64,000 nt of DNA from Schaalia hyovaginalis (GTDB lineage: Bacteria > Actinomycetota > Actinomycetes > Actinomycetales > Actinomycetaceae). Within the stretch, counting starts at the first letter, position 1. Every line of letters starts with the position of its first letter. Shown one piece after another: positions 8,149 through 17,307 of this stretch. The stretch lies in the NCBI RefSeq assembly GCF_014208035.1, contig NZ_JACHMK010000001.1:1550001-1614000 (forward strand). Reading direction: 5' to 3'. Below the pieces are notes generated by a model. The model was given only the letters and a program-made list of their open reading frames with translations. It ran no database searches and was not told where the DNA came from. Both the position numbers and the translations under genes were made by a program.

Positions 8149-9393
8149 GTGCGCATCGTCAACGCCGCCGGTCTTCCCGCCGGAGACACCGAGAACCCCG
8201 AGCTCATCGCCTCGCCGCGCGAAGGGATCCCCGAGGTGATCGATACGCTCCGGGGGCTGGAGGAGGCCGCGCTCGCCCTCGGGAAGGGGACGAGCCCGAT
8301 CGCCCTCGATGTCGAACGCGCACAGGGATTCCGATACGGGAGCGACCCCTATCTCGTCCAGATCCGCAGGGAGGACGTCGGGACCTTTCTCATCGACACG
8401 GCCACGCTCCCCGACCTCTCGGGGCTCGCTGAGGGCGTCGCGGACATCTGGATCCTTCACGATGCGGCCCAGGATCTGCCCAATCTCCGCCAGTGCGGGC
8501 TCGCGCCCGCCACGCTCTTCGACACGGAGATCGCGGCCAGACTCCTCGGCTTCGAGCGTTTCGGCCTGTCGGCGGTGTGCGAGCAGGTGCTCGGCCTCGG
8601 CCTCGTCAAGGACCATCAGGCCTCCGATTGGTCCGTGCGGCCGCTCCCGAGGGACTGGCTGCGCTACGCGGCCCTCGACGTCGAACTGCTGAGCGAGCTC
8701 TACCGCAGGCTCGCGCTCGCCCTCGATGAGGCCGGCCGCTGGGAGTGGGCGCTCGAGGAGAACGCCCACCTCGTCTCCTCGCCGGAAGCGCCCGCGAAGG
8801 CCGAGCGCTGGCGTTCACTGCCCGGCGCGGGCAAGATCCGCTCCCGGCGCGAGCTCGCCGTCCTCAAGGGCCTGTGGGAGGTGCGCGAAGACATCGCCCG
8901 GCGGATCGACATCGCCCCGGGGCGCCTCGTGCGCAACGCCGCCCTTGTGAAGGCCGCGATGAATCCCCCTCGGAATCGACGCGCCCTGCAGGCCATCTCC
9001 GAGTTCCGCTCCCCCGTCGCGCGCCAGCACGGCGACGAGTGGATGCGGGCGATCGTCCGCGCCCTTCATCTCAACGAGGACGAGCTGCCGGCGCTGCGGC
9101 CCCCGAGGACCCCGGGCGCGATACCCGAGCCACGATCCTGGGCGCGCATCGACCCCGAGGCCGCGGCCCGTCTCGCCGCGGTCCGCTCGGCCATGCACGC
9201 GCTCTCCGAGCGGATCGGCATCGCCCCCGAAGTCATTCTGGAACCGCGGATCCAGCGCTATCTCGCCTGGGCCCCGCTCGATCCCTCCCGTCCTTCGGGC
9301 GATGAGGTGGAGGAGCGCATGTACGACAAGGGCGCCCGGGACTGGCAGATGGATCTGAGCCTCGATCCGATCGCGGACGCGCTCGAAGGCTGA
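8149..9393 (+). CDS. rnd: ribonuclease D with HRDC domain
   Basis: 414-residue DEDD-family 3'-5' exoribonuclease acting in tRNA and stable RNA maturation. Exo motifs are IALDVE (Exo I, D-x-E), ILHDAAQDL (Exo II) and YAALDVELL (Exo III, Y-x3-D). An HRDC domain follows from about residue 220 (REDIARRIDIAPGRLVRN) and a second HRDC-like C-terminal segment resembles that of other actinobacterial RNase D proteins. The GTG start lies three bases after the DUF3000 stop, so the pair is cotranscribed. Convergent with dxs; a hairpin at 9404-9421 separates them. Confidence 0.92.
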   Translation: MRIVNAAGLPAGDTENPELIASPREGIPEVIDTLRGLEEAALALGKGTSPIALDVERAQGFRYGSDPYLVQIRREDVGTFLIDTATLPDLSGLAEGVADIWILHDAAQDLPNLRQCGLAPATLFDTEIAARLLGFERFGLSAVCEQVLGLGLVKDHQASDWSVRPLPRDWLRYAALDVELLSELYRRLALALDEAGRWEWALEENAHLVSSPEAPAKAERWRSLPGAGKIRSRRELAVLKGLWEVREDIARRIDIAPGRLVRNAALVKAAMNPPRNRRALQAISEFRSPVARQHGDEWMRAIVRALHLNEDELPALRPPRTPGAIPEPRSWARIDPEAAARLAAVRSAMHALSERIGIAPEVILEPRIQRYLAWAPLDPSRPSGDEVEERMYDKGARDWQMDLSLDPIADALEG

Positions 9394-9403
9394 GGCCCTC
9401 GCG

Positions 9404-9421
9404 CCCCCGGCATTCCGGGGG
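9404..9421 (+). terminator. GC-rich hairpin between convergent rnd and dxs
   Basis: CCCCCGG, loop CATT, CCGGGGG: a perfect 7-bp stem 10 bases after the rnd stop, in the 109-base convergent gap. There is no T-tract on either strand, as is common for actinobacterial terminators, so strength is uncertain. Confidence 0.5.
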
Positions 9422-9502
9422 ATCCGCCCTCGGGCGAGCCCGGCCGTCCGGAGCCCCTTCCGCAGCTTCCCCGAAGCGCCCCGGAGCCTCTTCGGGCCGG
9501 TC

Positions 9503-11398
9503 TCAGCGCGAAGCGGCTCCGGCGCACGCCTCGAGGATGCGGGCCTCGATGCCCGTCGCGTCGAGCCCCAGCTCGGACAGGATCTCGGAGCGTTCGCCGT
9601 GCGCGAGGAAGGCCTTGGGCACGCCCGCGCACAGGACTCGCTTGCCCCGGTCGGCCAGGAGCTCCCTCACGGCCCAGCCGAAGCCCCCGTCGACGATCCC
9701 GTCCTCCACGGTGAGGACGACCTCGGCTCCGGCGGCGAGATCCGCCAGACCCGCCTTCACCGGGAGCAGGCGGACCGGATCGACGACCCGGACCTTCACC
9801 CCGCGCGACTCGAGGGCGCGGGCGGCCTCCAGGCACTCCGGGACGAGGGAGCCGCTCGCGATGAGCAGCGCATCCGCATCGGACTCATCGGATTCGAAGA
9901 CGACGTCGACTCCCCGGACGCTGCGCAGTCGGGGCACGGGTTCTGGAAGGGCGCCCTTGCGGTAGCGCAGCACGGTCGGGCGGTCCTCGATCGAGACGGC
10001 CAGCCGGAGGCATTCGCGCAGGGTGGACTCATCGCGGGGGGCGAAGAGCTCGAGGCCCGGCACGATCTGGCACATGGCGATGTCCCAGACGCCGTTGTGG
10101 GAGGCTCCGTCGGCGCCGGTGACGCCCGCGCGGTCGAGGACGAGGGTCACCCCCGCCCGATGGAGCGCCGCGTCCATGAGCAGCTGGTCGAAAGCGCGGT
10201 TGAGGAAGGTCGCGTAGAGGGCGATGACGGGGTGCGCGCCCTCGTAGGCCATGCCCGCGGCCGAGGCGAGCGCCTCCTGCTCGGCGATGCCGACATCGAT
10301 GACGCGGGCGGGGAACTCCTTCTTCAGCGGGGCGAGGCCGACCGGTTCCATCATCGCGGCGGTCACGCCGACGATCTTCGGGTTCTCCCGCGCGAGAGCG
10401 GTGAGCTCCTCGGCGAACACGCTCGTCCATCCGAAGCGCTCGGGGACCACCGGCAATCCGGTCTCCGGATGGATCGGGCCGACCGCGTGGAGGCGATCCG
10501 CGGTGTTCTCCTCGGCGGGCACGTAGCCCCTGCCCTTCTGGGTGATCGCATGGACGAGGACGGGCTGGTCGAGCCCCGTGGCCAGCCTGAGGAGGTCCTC
10601 GACGGCGACGATGTCGTGGCCGTCGACCGGGCCGAGGTACTTCAAGCCCAGATCCTCGAACATCACCTGGGGGACAAACACGTCCTTGAGGCCGGTCTTG
10701 AGGCCGTGGAGCGCGTCGAAAGCCGCGCGCCCGGGCTCGCCCATCGCCAGAAGCCTCCGCTTCCCCCAGGCGAGCGCCCTCTCATAGCCCTCGGAGGTGC
10801 GAATCGCGTCGAGATGATGCGCGAGACCGCCGATCGTCGGCGCGTACGAGCGCCCGTTGTCGTTGATGACGACCATGACGCGGCGGTTCTTCGATGCGGC
10901 GATGCGATTGAGCGCCTCCCAGGCCATGCCACCGGTGAGCGCGCCGTCGCCGATGATCGCCACGGTCCACGAGTCGTCCCCCCGGCGGCGCTTCTCCCAT
11001 GAGATCCCGTCCGCCCAGGCGATCGATGCCGAGGCGTGCGAGGATTCCACGACGTCGTGGACGCTCTCCGCGCGCGAGGGGTAGCCGGACAGGCCCCCGC
11101 GCGAACGCAGCCGGGAGAAGTCCTTGCGCCCCGTGAGGAGCTTGTGCACATAGGCCTGATGCCCCGTGTCGAAGATGAGCGTGTCCCGGGGGGAGTCGAA
11201 GACTCGGTGAAGCGCGATCGTCAACTCGACGACGCCGAGGTTCGGCCCGAGATGCCCGCCGGTCTTCGAGACCGATTCGATGAGGAATCCGCGGATCTCG
11301 TGGGACAGATCGACGAGTTCGGAGGGCGTGAGCTCATGAAGATCCGAGGGCGCGTCGATTCTTCCCAGGAGGGACGATGCCGGATCAGATGACTGCAT
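9503..11398 (-). CDS. dxs: 1-deoxy-D-xylulose-5-phosphate synthase
   Basis: 631-residue thiamine-diphosphate transketolase-family enzyme that condenses pyruvate and glyceraldehyde 3-phosphate in the first step of the MEP isoprenoid pathway. TPP-binding motif GDGALTGGMAWEALN lies near residue 152, the N-terminal DTGHQAYVHKLLTGR and the pyrimidine-domain catalytic region GIAEQEALASAAGMA are intact. Length is standard. ispG and dxr elsewhere in this window complete further steps of the same pathway. A TAGACT hexamer eight bases before the ATG hints at leaderless or very short-leader transcription. Monocistronic here, with the S9 peptidase divergent. Confidence 0.97.
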   Translation of the reverse strand: MQSSDPASSLLGRIDAPSDLHELTPSELVDLSHEIRGFLIESVSKTGGHLGPNLGVVELTIALHRVFDSPRDTLIFDTGHQAYVHKLLTGRKDFSRLRSRGGLSGYPSRAESVHDVVESSHASASIAWADGISWEKRRRGDDSWTVAIIGDGALTGGMAWEALNRIAASKNRRVMVVINDNGRSYAPTIGGLAHHLDAIRTSEGYERALAWGKRRLLAMGEPGRAAFDALHGLKTGLKDVFVPQVMFEDLGLKYLGPVDGHDIVAVEDLLRLATGLDQPVLVHAITQKGRGYVPAEENTADRLHAVGPIHPETGLPVVPERFGWTSVFAEELTALARENPKIVGVTAAMMEPVGLAPLKKEFPARVIDVGIAEQEALASAAGMAYEGAHPVIALYATFLNRAFDQLLMDAALHRAGVTLVLDRAGVTGADGASHNGVWDIAMCQIVPGLELFAPRDESTLRECLRLAVSIEDRPTVLRYRKGALPEPVPRLRSVRGVDVVFESDESDADALLIASGSLVPECLEAARALESRGVKVRVVDPVRLLPVKAGLADLAAGAEVVLTVEDGIVDGGFGWAVRELLADRGKRVLCAGVPKAFLAHGERSEILSELGLDATGIEARILEACAGAASR

Positions 11399-11524
11399 GG
11401 CTCAAGAGTCTAATGGCCCTGAGCGCGGGCTGCGGCTCTCGGGCCCGCGCGCGCGGCCGACGCCTCGGACTAGGATGTGGATCACGTGTCGTCCGAGCGT
11501 TCGAATCGTCCTCCAGGAGGAAGC

Positions 11525-13525
11525 ATGTCAGTGACCGTCGCGCCCTATGGCGAATGGACATCCCCCATCACCGGAGAATCCTTCACCGCGCGGAGCGTCA
11601 CGCTGTCGCAGGTGCGCGTCGACGGCCCCGACACCTACTGGGTCGAGGGCCATCCGAAGGAGGACGGGCGCGGCACCCTGCTCAAGCGCAACGGCGCCGG
11701 AGAGACCAGTGAGGTCCTGCCCCTCATCGACGGGGTGCGCCTGGCCGATGTGAGGACTCGCGTCCACGAGTACGGCGGCCGCGCCTACGCGGTGCTCGAC
11801 GGCTTCGTCGTCTTCTCCGACGGCTTCGACTCCCGGGTGTACCGATTCGACCCGAGCGATCCCAAGCGCACCGCGCAGCCGCTGACGACCCTGTCGAAGT
11901 CCCGCTTCGGCGACTTCGAGCTCGATGAGGTCCGCGGTCTCGTCTACGCGGTCCGCGAGGACCACTCGCCCGAGGGCGAGCCGGTCAACACCCTCGTCGC
12001 CATCCCCCTCGACGGCTCCGCGGCCCGCAACGATTCCGCCCTCATCACGGTCTTCTCGGGTACCGACTTCGTCGCAGCTCCGGCCCTGTCCCCCGATGGG
12101 ACGAAGCTCGCATGGCTCACCTGGAACCACCCGGATATGCCGTGGAATCAATCGGCCCTCCACGTCGCCTCCCTCGATTTCGAAGGCAGGCTCACCCGCG
12201 AGGTCGTCCTCGTCGATTCCCCCGAGGTGTGCGTCTACGAGCCCCGCTGGACTCTGCGCGGCGATCTCATCCACGTCGACGATTCGACCGGCTGGGCGAA
12301 TCTGTTCCGCACCGAGGGGTTCTCCTGGAAGGAGGACGAGGACGCCGAGGCGTGGGCCGAGCGTCTGCGGACGCGCGCGCTTCATCCCGGGACCCGCGCC
12401 TTCTCCCACCCGCACTGGCAGCTCGGCCTGCACTCCTTCGACAACCTCGACCACGAGAATCTCATCTGCTCGTGGGCCGAGGACCTCACCTGGCACATCG
12501 GCACCGTGCGCATCGACAACGGGCTCACCGAGGAATGGGCAACGGGCTGGTGGCCGATCGGCAATGTCGCCGCATCCGATTCCCGGGTGGTCTTCCTCGC
12601 CGACTCGCCGACCCGTACGCCCGCGATCGTGCAGGTCGAGGATGGGAAGACCTCCATCGTGAGGCCCTCGACCGAGGCCGAGATCGAGGCCGACCTCGTC
12701 TCGCCCGCCCAGATCGTCACCTGGCCCACCTCCGACGGCGAGAAGGCACACGGCTTCTACTACCCGCCGAAGAACCCCGATTTCACCGCCCCCGAGGGCG
12801 AGCTCCCCCCGCTCATCGTCAATGTCCACGGCGGACCGACCTCCTCGACCCGCCCCGGGCTCAGGATCCCCCTCCAGTACTGGACGAGTCGCGGTTTCGC
12901 GGTCCTCGACGTCAATTACCGCGGTTCGACCGGATTCGGACGTGCCTACCGCGAACGCCTCAACGGCAACTGGGGCTTGATGGACGTCCAGGACTGCGCC
13001 GATGGCGCCCGTTCCCTCATCGAACGCGGGCTCGTCGATCCGAAGCGCGTCGCGATTCGCGGCGGCAGCGCGGGGGGTTTCACGACCCTGTCGGCCCTGG
13101 TCAATTCCGATGTCTTCACCGCGGGCACCTCCTTCTACGGCATCGCGGACCTCAAGCGCCTCGAGCTAGAGACCCACAAGTTCGAAGTCGGCTACTCCTT
13201 CCGCCTGCTCGGATCGTCGGATGTCGACGATCCGGTCTGGAAGGAGCGCTCCCCCCTCTTCCACATCGACGCCATCCGCGCCCCCCTCCTCCTCCTTCAG
13301 GGGGCTCAAGACAGGGTCGTCCCCATGAATCAGGCGCAGGAGATGCACGATGCGCTCGTCGCCCGCGGTAATCCCGTTGCGATGAGGATCTACGAGGGCG
13401 AGGGCCACGGATTCACGAAGGCGACGACGATCCGGGACGCCTGGGACGCCGAGTTGTCGTTCTACTCTCAGGTGTGGGGCATCGACTCCCGGGTCGAGTC
13501 CGATCTCGTCATCACCAACCTGTGA
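11525..13525 (+). CDS. S9 family (prolyl oligopeptidase-like) serine peptidase
   Basis: 666 residues: an N-terminal beta-propeller-like half (WD/PD40-like stretches such as APALSPDGTKLAWLTW) and a C-terminal alpha/beta hydrolase peptidase domain. The nucleophile is Ser515 in GGSAGG, with the Asp in QGAQDRVVP and the His in GEGHGF completing the triad. No signal peptide, so probably cytoplasmic cleavage of short peptides. The ATG is chosen because AGGAGGAAGC sits directly before it. The stop overlaps the GTG of the chloride channel gene by four bases, so the two are translated from one mRNA. Resembles dipeptidyl-aminopeptidase/acylaminoacyl-peptidase enzymes of actinobacteria. Confidence 0.9.
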   Translation: MSVTVAPYGEWTSPITGESFTARSVTLSQVRVDGPDTYWVEGHPKEDGRGTLLKRNGAGETSEVLPLIDGVRLADVRTRVHEYGGRAYAVLDGFVVFSDGFDSRVYRFDPSDPKRTAQPLTTLSKSRFGDFELDEVRGLVYAVREDHSPEGEPVNTLVAIPLDGSAARNDSALITVFSGTDFVAAPALSPDGTKLAWLTWNHPDMPWNQSALHVASLDFEGRLTREVVLVDSPEVCVYEPRWTLRGDLIHVDDSTGWANLFRTEGFSWKEDEDAEAWAERLRTRALHPGTRAFSHPHWQLGLHSFDNLDHENLICSWAEDLTWHIGTVRIDNGLTEEWATGWWPIGNVAASDSRVVFLADSPTRTPAIVQVEDGKTSIVRPSTEAEIEADLVSPAQIVTWPTSDGEKAHGFYYPPKNPDFTAPEGELPPLIVNVHGGPTSSTRPGLRIPLQYWTSRGFAVLDVNYRGSTGFGRAYRERLNGNWGLMDVQDCADGARSLIERGLVDPKRVAIRGGSAGGFTTLSALVNSDVFTAGTSFYGIADLKRLELETHKFEVGYSFRLLGSSDVDDPVWKERSPLFHIDAIRAPLLLLQGAQDRVVPMNQAQEMHDALVARGNPVAMRIYEGEGHGFTKATTIRDAWDAELSFYSQVWGIDSRVESDLVITNL

Positions 13526-15318
13526 GCGCCGCGGACTCCAGGCGCCGCATCGGCGCGAGGATCGGCGGGCACCGCTCGCTCATCGGCCTCGTCGCCGCCG
13601 CCGTCGGCGTGCTCGTCGGGCTCGCCTCGGTCCTGTTCACCCTGATGATCGAGGGGTGGACCTGGGTGTCGACGGGCTACGAGGAGTACTCGACGCGCGG
13701 CGGGGCTCCGCACGGGGTGCTCGCCATCCCCTCGTGGGCCCTTCTCCTCGCGGCACCGCTCGTCGCCGCGGCGGTCTACGGACCGCTGGTGCACCGTTTC
13801 GCCCCGTCGGCTCGGGGCCACGGCATCCCGGAAGTGATGCTCGCCGTGCGCCGCAAGGAGGGGGCGATTCCCGGCCGAGTCGCGGTCGTCAAGCTCATCG
13901 CCTCATCCCTCACGATCGGCTCGGGCGGTTCGGCCGGGCGGGAGGGGCCCATCGTGCAGGTGGGCGCCGCGCTCGGCTCGTCGATAGCCCGCTTCCTCGG
14001 CCTGGACGCGCGTCGCGTCGTCCTCCTCGCGGCCTGCGGCGCCGCCGGCGGGATCGCCGCTACCTTCCACGCGCCGCTGGCCGGCGCGGTCTTCGCGCTC
14101 GAGGTCATCCTCACGCGCTTCACGGCCGAGACCTTCGGCTACGTCGTCATCTCCTCGGTCGCGGCTTCGATCATCGCGCGCGCCCTCCAGGGCGATTCCT
14201 CCGTCGTGAGAGTCGCCGCCGACCTCGAAGCGTGGACCCTGACCGATATGTGGTGGGTGGCGCTCCTCGGGGTCCTCGCCGGACTCGTCGGCCTGGGCTT
14301 TTCCAAACTGCTCTACCTGATCGAGGACGGGCTCGACGCCGTCTGGTCCAAGATCCCCGCCCCCGAGTGGGCGCGCCCGATCGTCTTCGCACCGCTCCTG
14401 GGACTCGGGCTCATCTGCTTCCCGCAGATGTACGGTTCGGGCACCCCGATCGAAGAGGCGGCCCTCGACGGCCGCTACGCCCTCGGCTTCCTCATCCTCG
14501 CGATGCTCGGGCGCGCCCTCTACACCTCGTTCACGATCGGCATGGGCGGGTCCGGCGGCGTTTTCGCCCCGACCCTCTTCATCGGCGCCATGGCAGGGAC
14601 GGCCTTCGGCACCCTCATCGATCCCCTGACGGCATCGGCGCCAGGCGTCTTCGGCGTGATCGCGATGGGCGCGGCCTTCGCCGGAGCCGCTCGCGCACCG
14701 ATGACCGCCGTCCTCATCATCGTGGAGATGACCGGGACCTACAGCCTCATCCTGCCCATGATGCTCGCGGTCGTCCTGGCGACCGGGGTTTCGCGCTTCC
14801 TCACCCGCGGCACGATCTACACGGAGAAGCTCCGCAGGCGCGGCGATGTGCTCGCCGACCCCGTCGAAGCGACCCTGGTCGGCTCCAAGCCGGTCAAGCA
14901 GTGGATGGAGGGGCTTCCCGCCCTGCTCACCCCCACGACGCCGCCGGCCGGGGCGGCGGCGCTCATGCGCACGAGCGGGAGCGCCGAGCTGCCCCTCGTC
15001 GACGCCGAGGGGCGTTTCACGGGCCTCGTGTCCGCGCTCGACCTCCTGAGCGCTCATCCCTCGCAGGGCCGCGCCCTGGCGGAGCTCGTCTCCCTGAAGG
15101 TCAGCGTCAACGCCGAGGACTCGCCGCATCTCGTCCTGTCCCGCCTGCTGACATCGGGGACCTCCGGGGTCCCCGTCCTCGACGCCGAGGGGCGTCCGGT
15201 CGGCTGGGTGTCCGAGCGCAGTCTGGTCGCCCGGCTCGAGGAGGAGCAGAAACGGGCCCTGGCCGCGCGCGCAGAGTCCTCGTGGGGCTCGCGGTGGAAG
15301 CAGCGGCACGCCCGTTAG
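13522..15318 (+). CDS. ClC-family chloride channel/transporter with CBS pair
   Basis: 598-residue membrane protein of the ClC family, moving chloride either as a channel or in exchange for protons. Selectivity-filter motifs are intact: GSGGSAGREGP (GREGP with the gating glutamate) and GMGGSGGVFAP (G-x-F-x-P). About ten hydrophobic helices occupy residues 20-430, followed by a cytoplasmic tandem CBS region (around KQWMEGLPALLTP and LVSLKVSVNAEDSPHLVLSRL) that may bind adenine nucleotides. The GTG start overlaps the peptidase stop (GTGA); no other ribosome site is needed. The stop lies three bases from the 3' end of convergent rnpB. Confidence 0.93.
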   Translation: MSAADSRRRIGARIGGHRSLIGLVAAAVGVLVGLASVLFTLMIEGWTWVSTGYEEYSTRGGAPHGVLAIPSWALLLAAPLVAAAVYGPLVHRFAPSARGHGIPEVMLAVRRKEGAIPGRVAVVKLIASSLTIGSGGSAGREGPIVQVGAALGSSIARFLGLDARRVVLLAACGAAGGIAATFHAPLAGAVFALEVILTRFTAETFGYVVISSVAASIIARALQGDSSVVRVAADLEAWTLTDMWWVALLGVLAGLVGLGFSKLLYLIEDGLDAVWSKIPAPEWARPIVFAPLLGLGLICFPQMYGSGTPIEEAALDGRYALGFLILAMLGRALYTSFTIGMGGSGGVFAPTLFIGAMAGTAFGTLIDPLTASAPGVFGVIAMGAAFAGAARAPMTAVLIIVEMTGTYSLILPMMLAVVLATGVSRFLTRGTIYTEKLRRRGDVLADPVEATLVGSKPVKQWMEGLPALLTPTTPPAGAAALMRTSGSAELPLVDAEGRFTGLVSALDLLSAHPSQGRALAELVSLKVSVNAEDSPHLVLSRLLTSGTSGVPVLDAEGRPVGWVSERSLVARLEEEQKRALAARAESSWGSRWKQRHAR

Positions 15319-15321
15319 AGC

Positions 15322-15679
<358 letters not shown>

Positions 15680-15680
15680 G

Positions 15681-15716
15681 CCCTCGATCATAGCCCCTCC
15701 CGCTACGATTCCCCCT
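15681..15716. promoter_or_regulatory. back-to-back promoters of rnpB and yaaA
   Basis: The 37 bases between rnpB and yaaA hold two -10 boxes on opposite strands: TATGAT at 15687-15692 (minus, seven bases before the rnpB 5' end) and TACGAT at 15704-15709 (plus, seven bases before the yaaA GTG). With a 17-base spacer each -35 region falls on or beyond the -10 of the other promoter, so RNA polymerase could probably occupy only one at a time. Confidence 0.6.
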
Positions 15717-16532
15717 GTGTTGATCTGGCTCCCGCCGTCCGAATCGAAGCTCGCCCCTCGCCAGGGGCCGCTTCTCGATCTCGATTCCCTCACTCTCCCC
15801 GGCCTGCGCGCGCCCCGCGAAAGGCTCATCGAAGCCCTCGCGGAGCTCGGCAGCGGGCCCCGCGCCGCCGAAGTCCTCAGACTGGGACCCGCGTCTGCGG
15901 CTTTAGCGCGGGCGAACGAGGCCCTTCTCACGTCCGCGTGCGCCCCCGCGTCCGAGCTCTTCACCGGCGTTCTCTTCGACGCCCTCGATTTCGCCTCGCT
16001 CACCGACGGGGAACAGGCCCGTCTGCGCCGGTGCGCGCTCGTCTTCTCCGGCCTCTTCGGGGTCGTCGCCCTCGACGATGCGCTCCCCGATCATCGTCTC
16101 GCCATGGGCGTGCGCCTTCCCGGCATCGGAGGGCTCGCCGGGTTCTGGCGCTCCGCGCTCGATGAGGAACTGCGGGTCCGGGCCGAAGGCGAGACCGTCA
16201 TCGATGCGCGCTCGGGGCCCTACGCCGCCGCGTGTCCGGCGCCCTGGGCCCGCATCATCAGGATTCAGGCGGTGCGGGAGCGCGCGGGCGCACGGGCTTC
16301 GATCTCGCACGATGCGAAGCGCTGGCGGGGCCTCGTGGTGCGCGCGCTCGCGGGCCTCGCCCCCGAAGCCGGTGCCGACGTGGTGCTCGACGCAGTGGCG
16401 CGCATGGCGGGGCGGGTCGCCTTCACGGATGCGAAGGGCGTTCCGCATGCGATCGGGGCCGTCGAGATCGGCGATGCGCTCCCCGCATCGCAGGGAGGGA
16501 GCGTCCGCGAACTCGTCCTCGTCACCGACTAG
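15717..16532 (+). CDS. yaaA: YaaA family (DUF328) peroxide-stress protein
   Basis: 271 residues of the YaaA/UPF0246 family, which in E. coli limits intracellular iron under peroxide stress and binds DNA. The hallmark N-terminus IWLPPSESK is followed by LFTGVLFDALDF and, further on, LPGIGGLAGFWRSALDEEL and a C-terminal FTDAKGV block. GTG is chosen as start because the family begins at this LIWLPPSESK segment and TACGAT lies seven bases upstream (leaderless pattern); the frame stays open upstream only through rnpB. Convergent with the zinc-ribbon-like gene. Confidence 0.85.
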   Translation: MLIWLPPSESKLAPRQGPLLDLDSLTLPGLRAPRERLIEALAELGSGPRAAEVLRLGPASAALARANEALLTSACAPASELFTGVLFDALDFASLTDGEQARLRRCALVFSGLFGVVALDDALPDHRLAMGVRLPGIGGLAGFWRSALDEELRVRAEGETVIDARSGPYAAACPAPWARIIRIQAVRERAGARASISHDAKRWRGLVVRALAGLAPEAGADVVLDAVARMAGRVAFTDAKGVPHAIGAVEIGDALPASQGGSVRELVLVTD

Positions 16533-16569
16533 CCGGATTCGGGATCGTCACCGGCCGACCAGCCCGGTT

Positions 16570-17307
16570 TCAGGATTCGCGCCTCGTCCGCACGACGATC
16601 GCGCGGGTCTCCTCCGTCCAGCACACCTCGTCCTCGGGTGCGAGACGGATCCTTTGCAGTTCGGCCGGGGCGAGCTCGGTCGCCATGCCCACCGCGATCC
16701 CGTTGCGCAACTCGAGCACGGCGAAGGCGCCGTTGAGGGCCCGGGAGCACTCGTAGGCGTCGAGGAGCTCAGCGGGAAGCGAGGCGGCCAGGTCGCGGCG
16801 CTTCTTGATGACCTCGCGCAGCTCCGCGTCGAGCTCCTTGACGTCCTCGTTGAAGGCCGCCTTGGTGGCCTCGACGTCCTCCTTGATGGCTCGCGCCTCG
16901 GCGAGCATGGCCTCGCGCGCCGAAACCGCGGCCTCGCGCTTGACCTCGGTGGCGATGAGATCGTCCTCGAGCTTGGAGCGTCGGGCCTTCACCTGGTCGA
17001 TCTCGTGCTCCAGAGCCGAGATGTCGCGAAGGGGCACCTGATTCTTCTTCAGGCGTTCGCTTTGGCGCTCGCAGCGGGCCGAGACCGCTTCGATCTCCTT
17101 CTCGATGCGCGCCGCTTCGCGCGCGATGTCGGAGATGACCGCCGACTGGGTGACGGCAGCCCGCTGGAGGTCCTCGGCCCGGCCCGCGAGCTCGCGCACG
17201 GTGTCGAAGGCGGGGTGGGTGTCACGCTTGTGGCGGAGAACCGATTCGCGTTGATCGAGGGCGAGGAGTTCGAGCAGGCTCGACTGATCGAGATAGGTCG
17301 CTTTCAC
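16570..17307 (-). CDS. coiled-coil protein of the zinc-ribbon (CT398/DUF164-like) family, ribbon degenerate
   Basis: 245 residues, mostly heptad-rich coiled coil (about 10-190: AREAARIEKEIEAVSARCERQSERL style), then a short globular tail. Relatives carry a C4 zinc ribbon (two CxxC knuckles) at this tail; here the aligned segment reads ELRNGIAVGM...DEVCWTEETRAI, so three of the four cysteines are absent. Function in bacteria is unknown; the family is usually coupled to a Nif3-like gene and often to a ribonuclease H gene. The GTG has AGGAGG seven bases upstream and overlaps the Nif3-like stop by four bases. Confidence 0.78.
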   Translation of the reverse strand: MKATYLDQSSLLELLALDQRESVLRHKRDTHPAFDTVRELAGRAEDLQRAAVTQSAVISDIAREAARIEKEIEAVSARCERQSERLKKNQVPLRDISALEHEIDQVKARRSKLEDDLIATEVKREAAVSAREAMLAEARAIKEDVEATKAAFNEDVKELDAELREVIKKRRDLAASLPAELLDAYECSRALNGAFAVLELRNGIAVGMATELAPAELQRIRLAPEDEVCWTEETRAIVVRTRRES

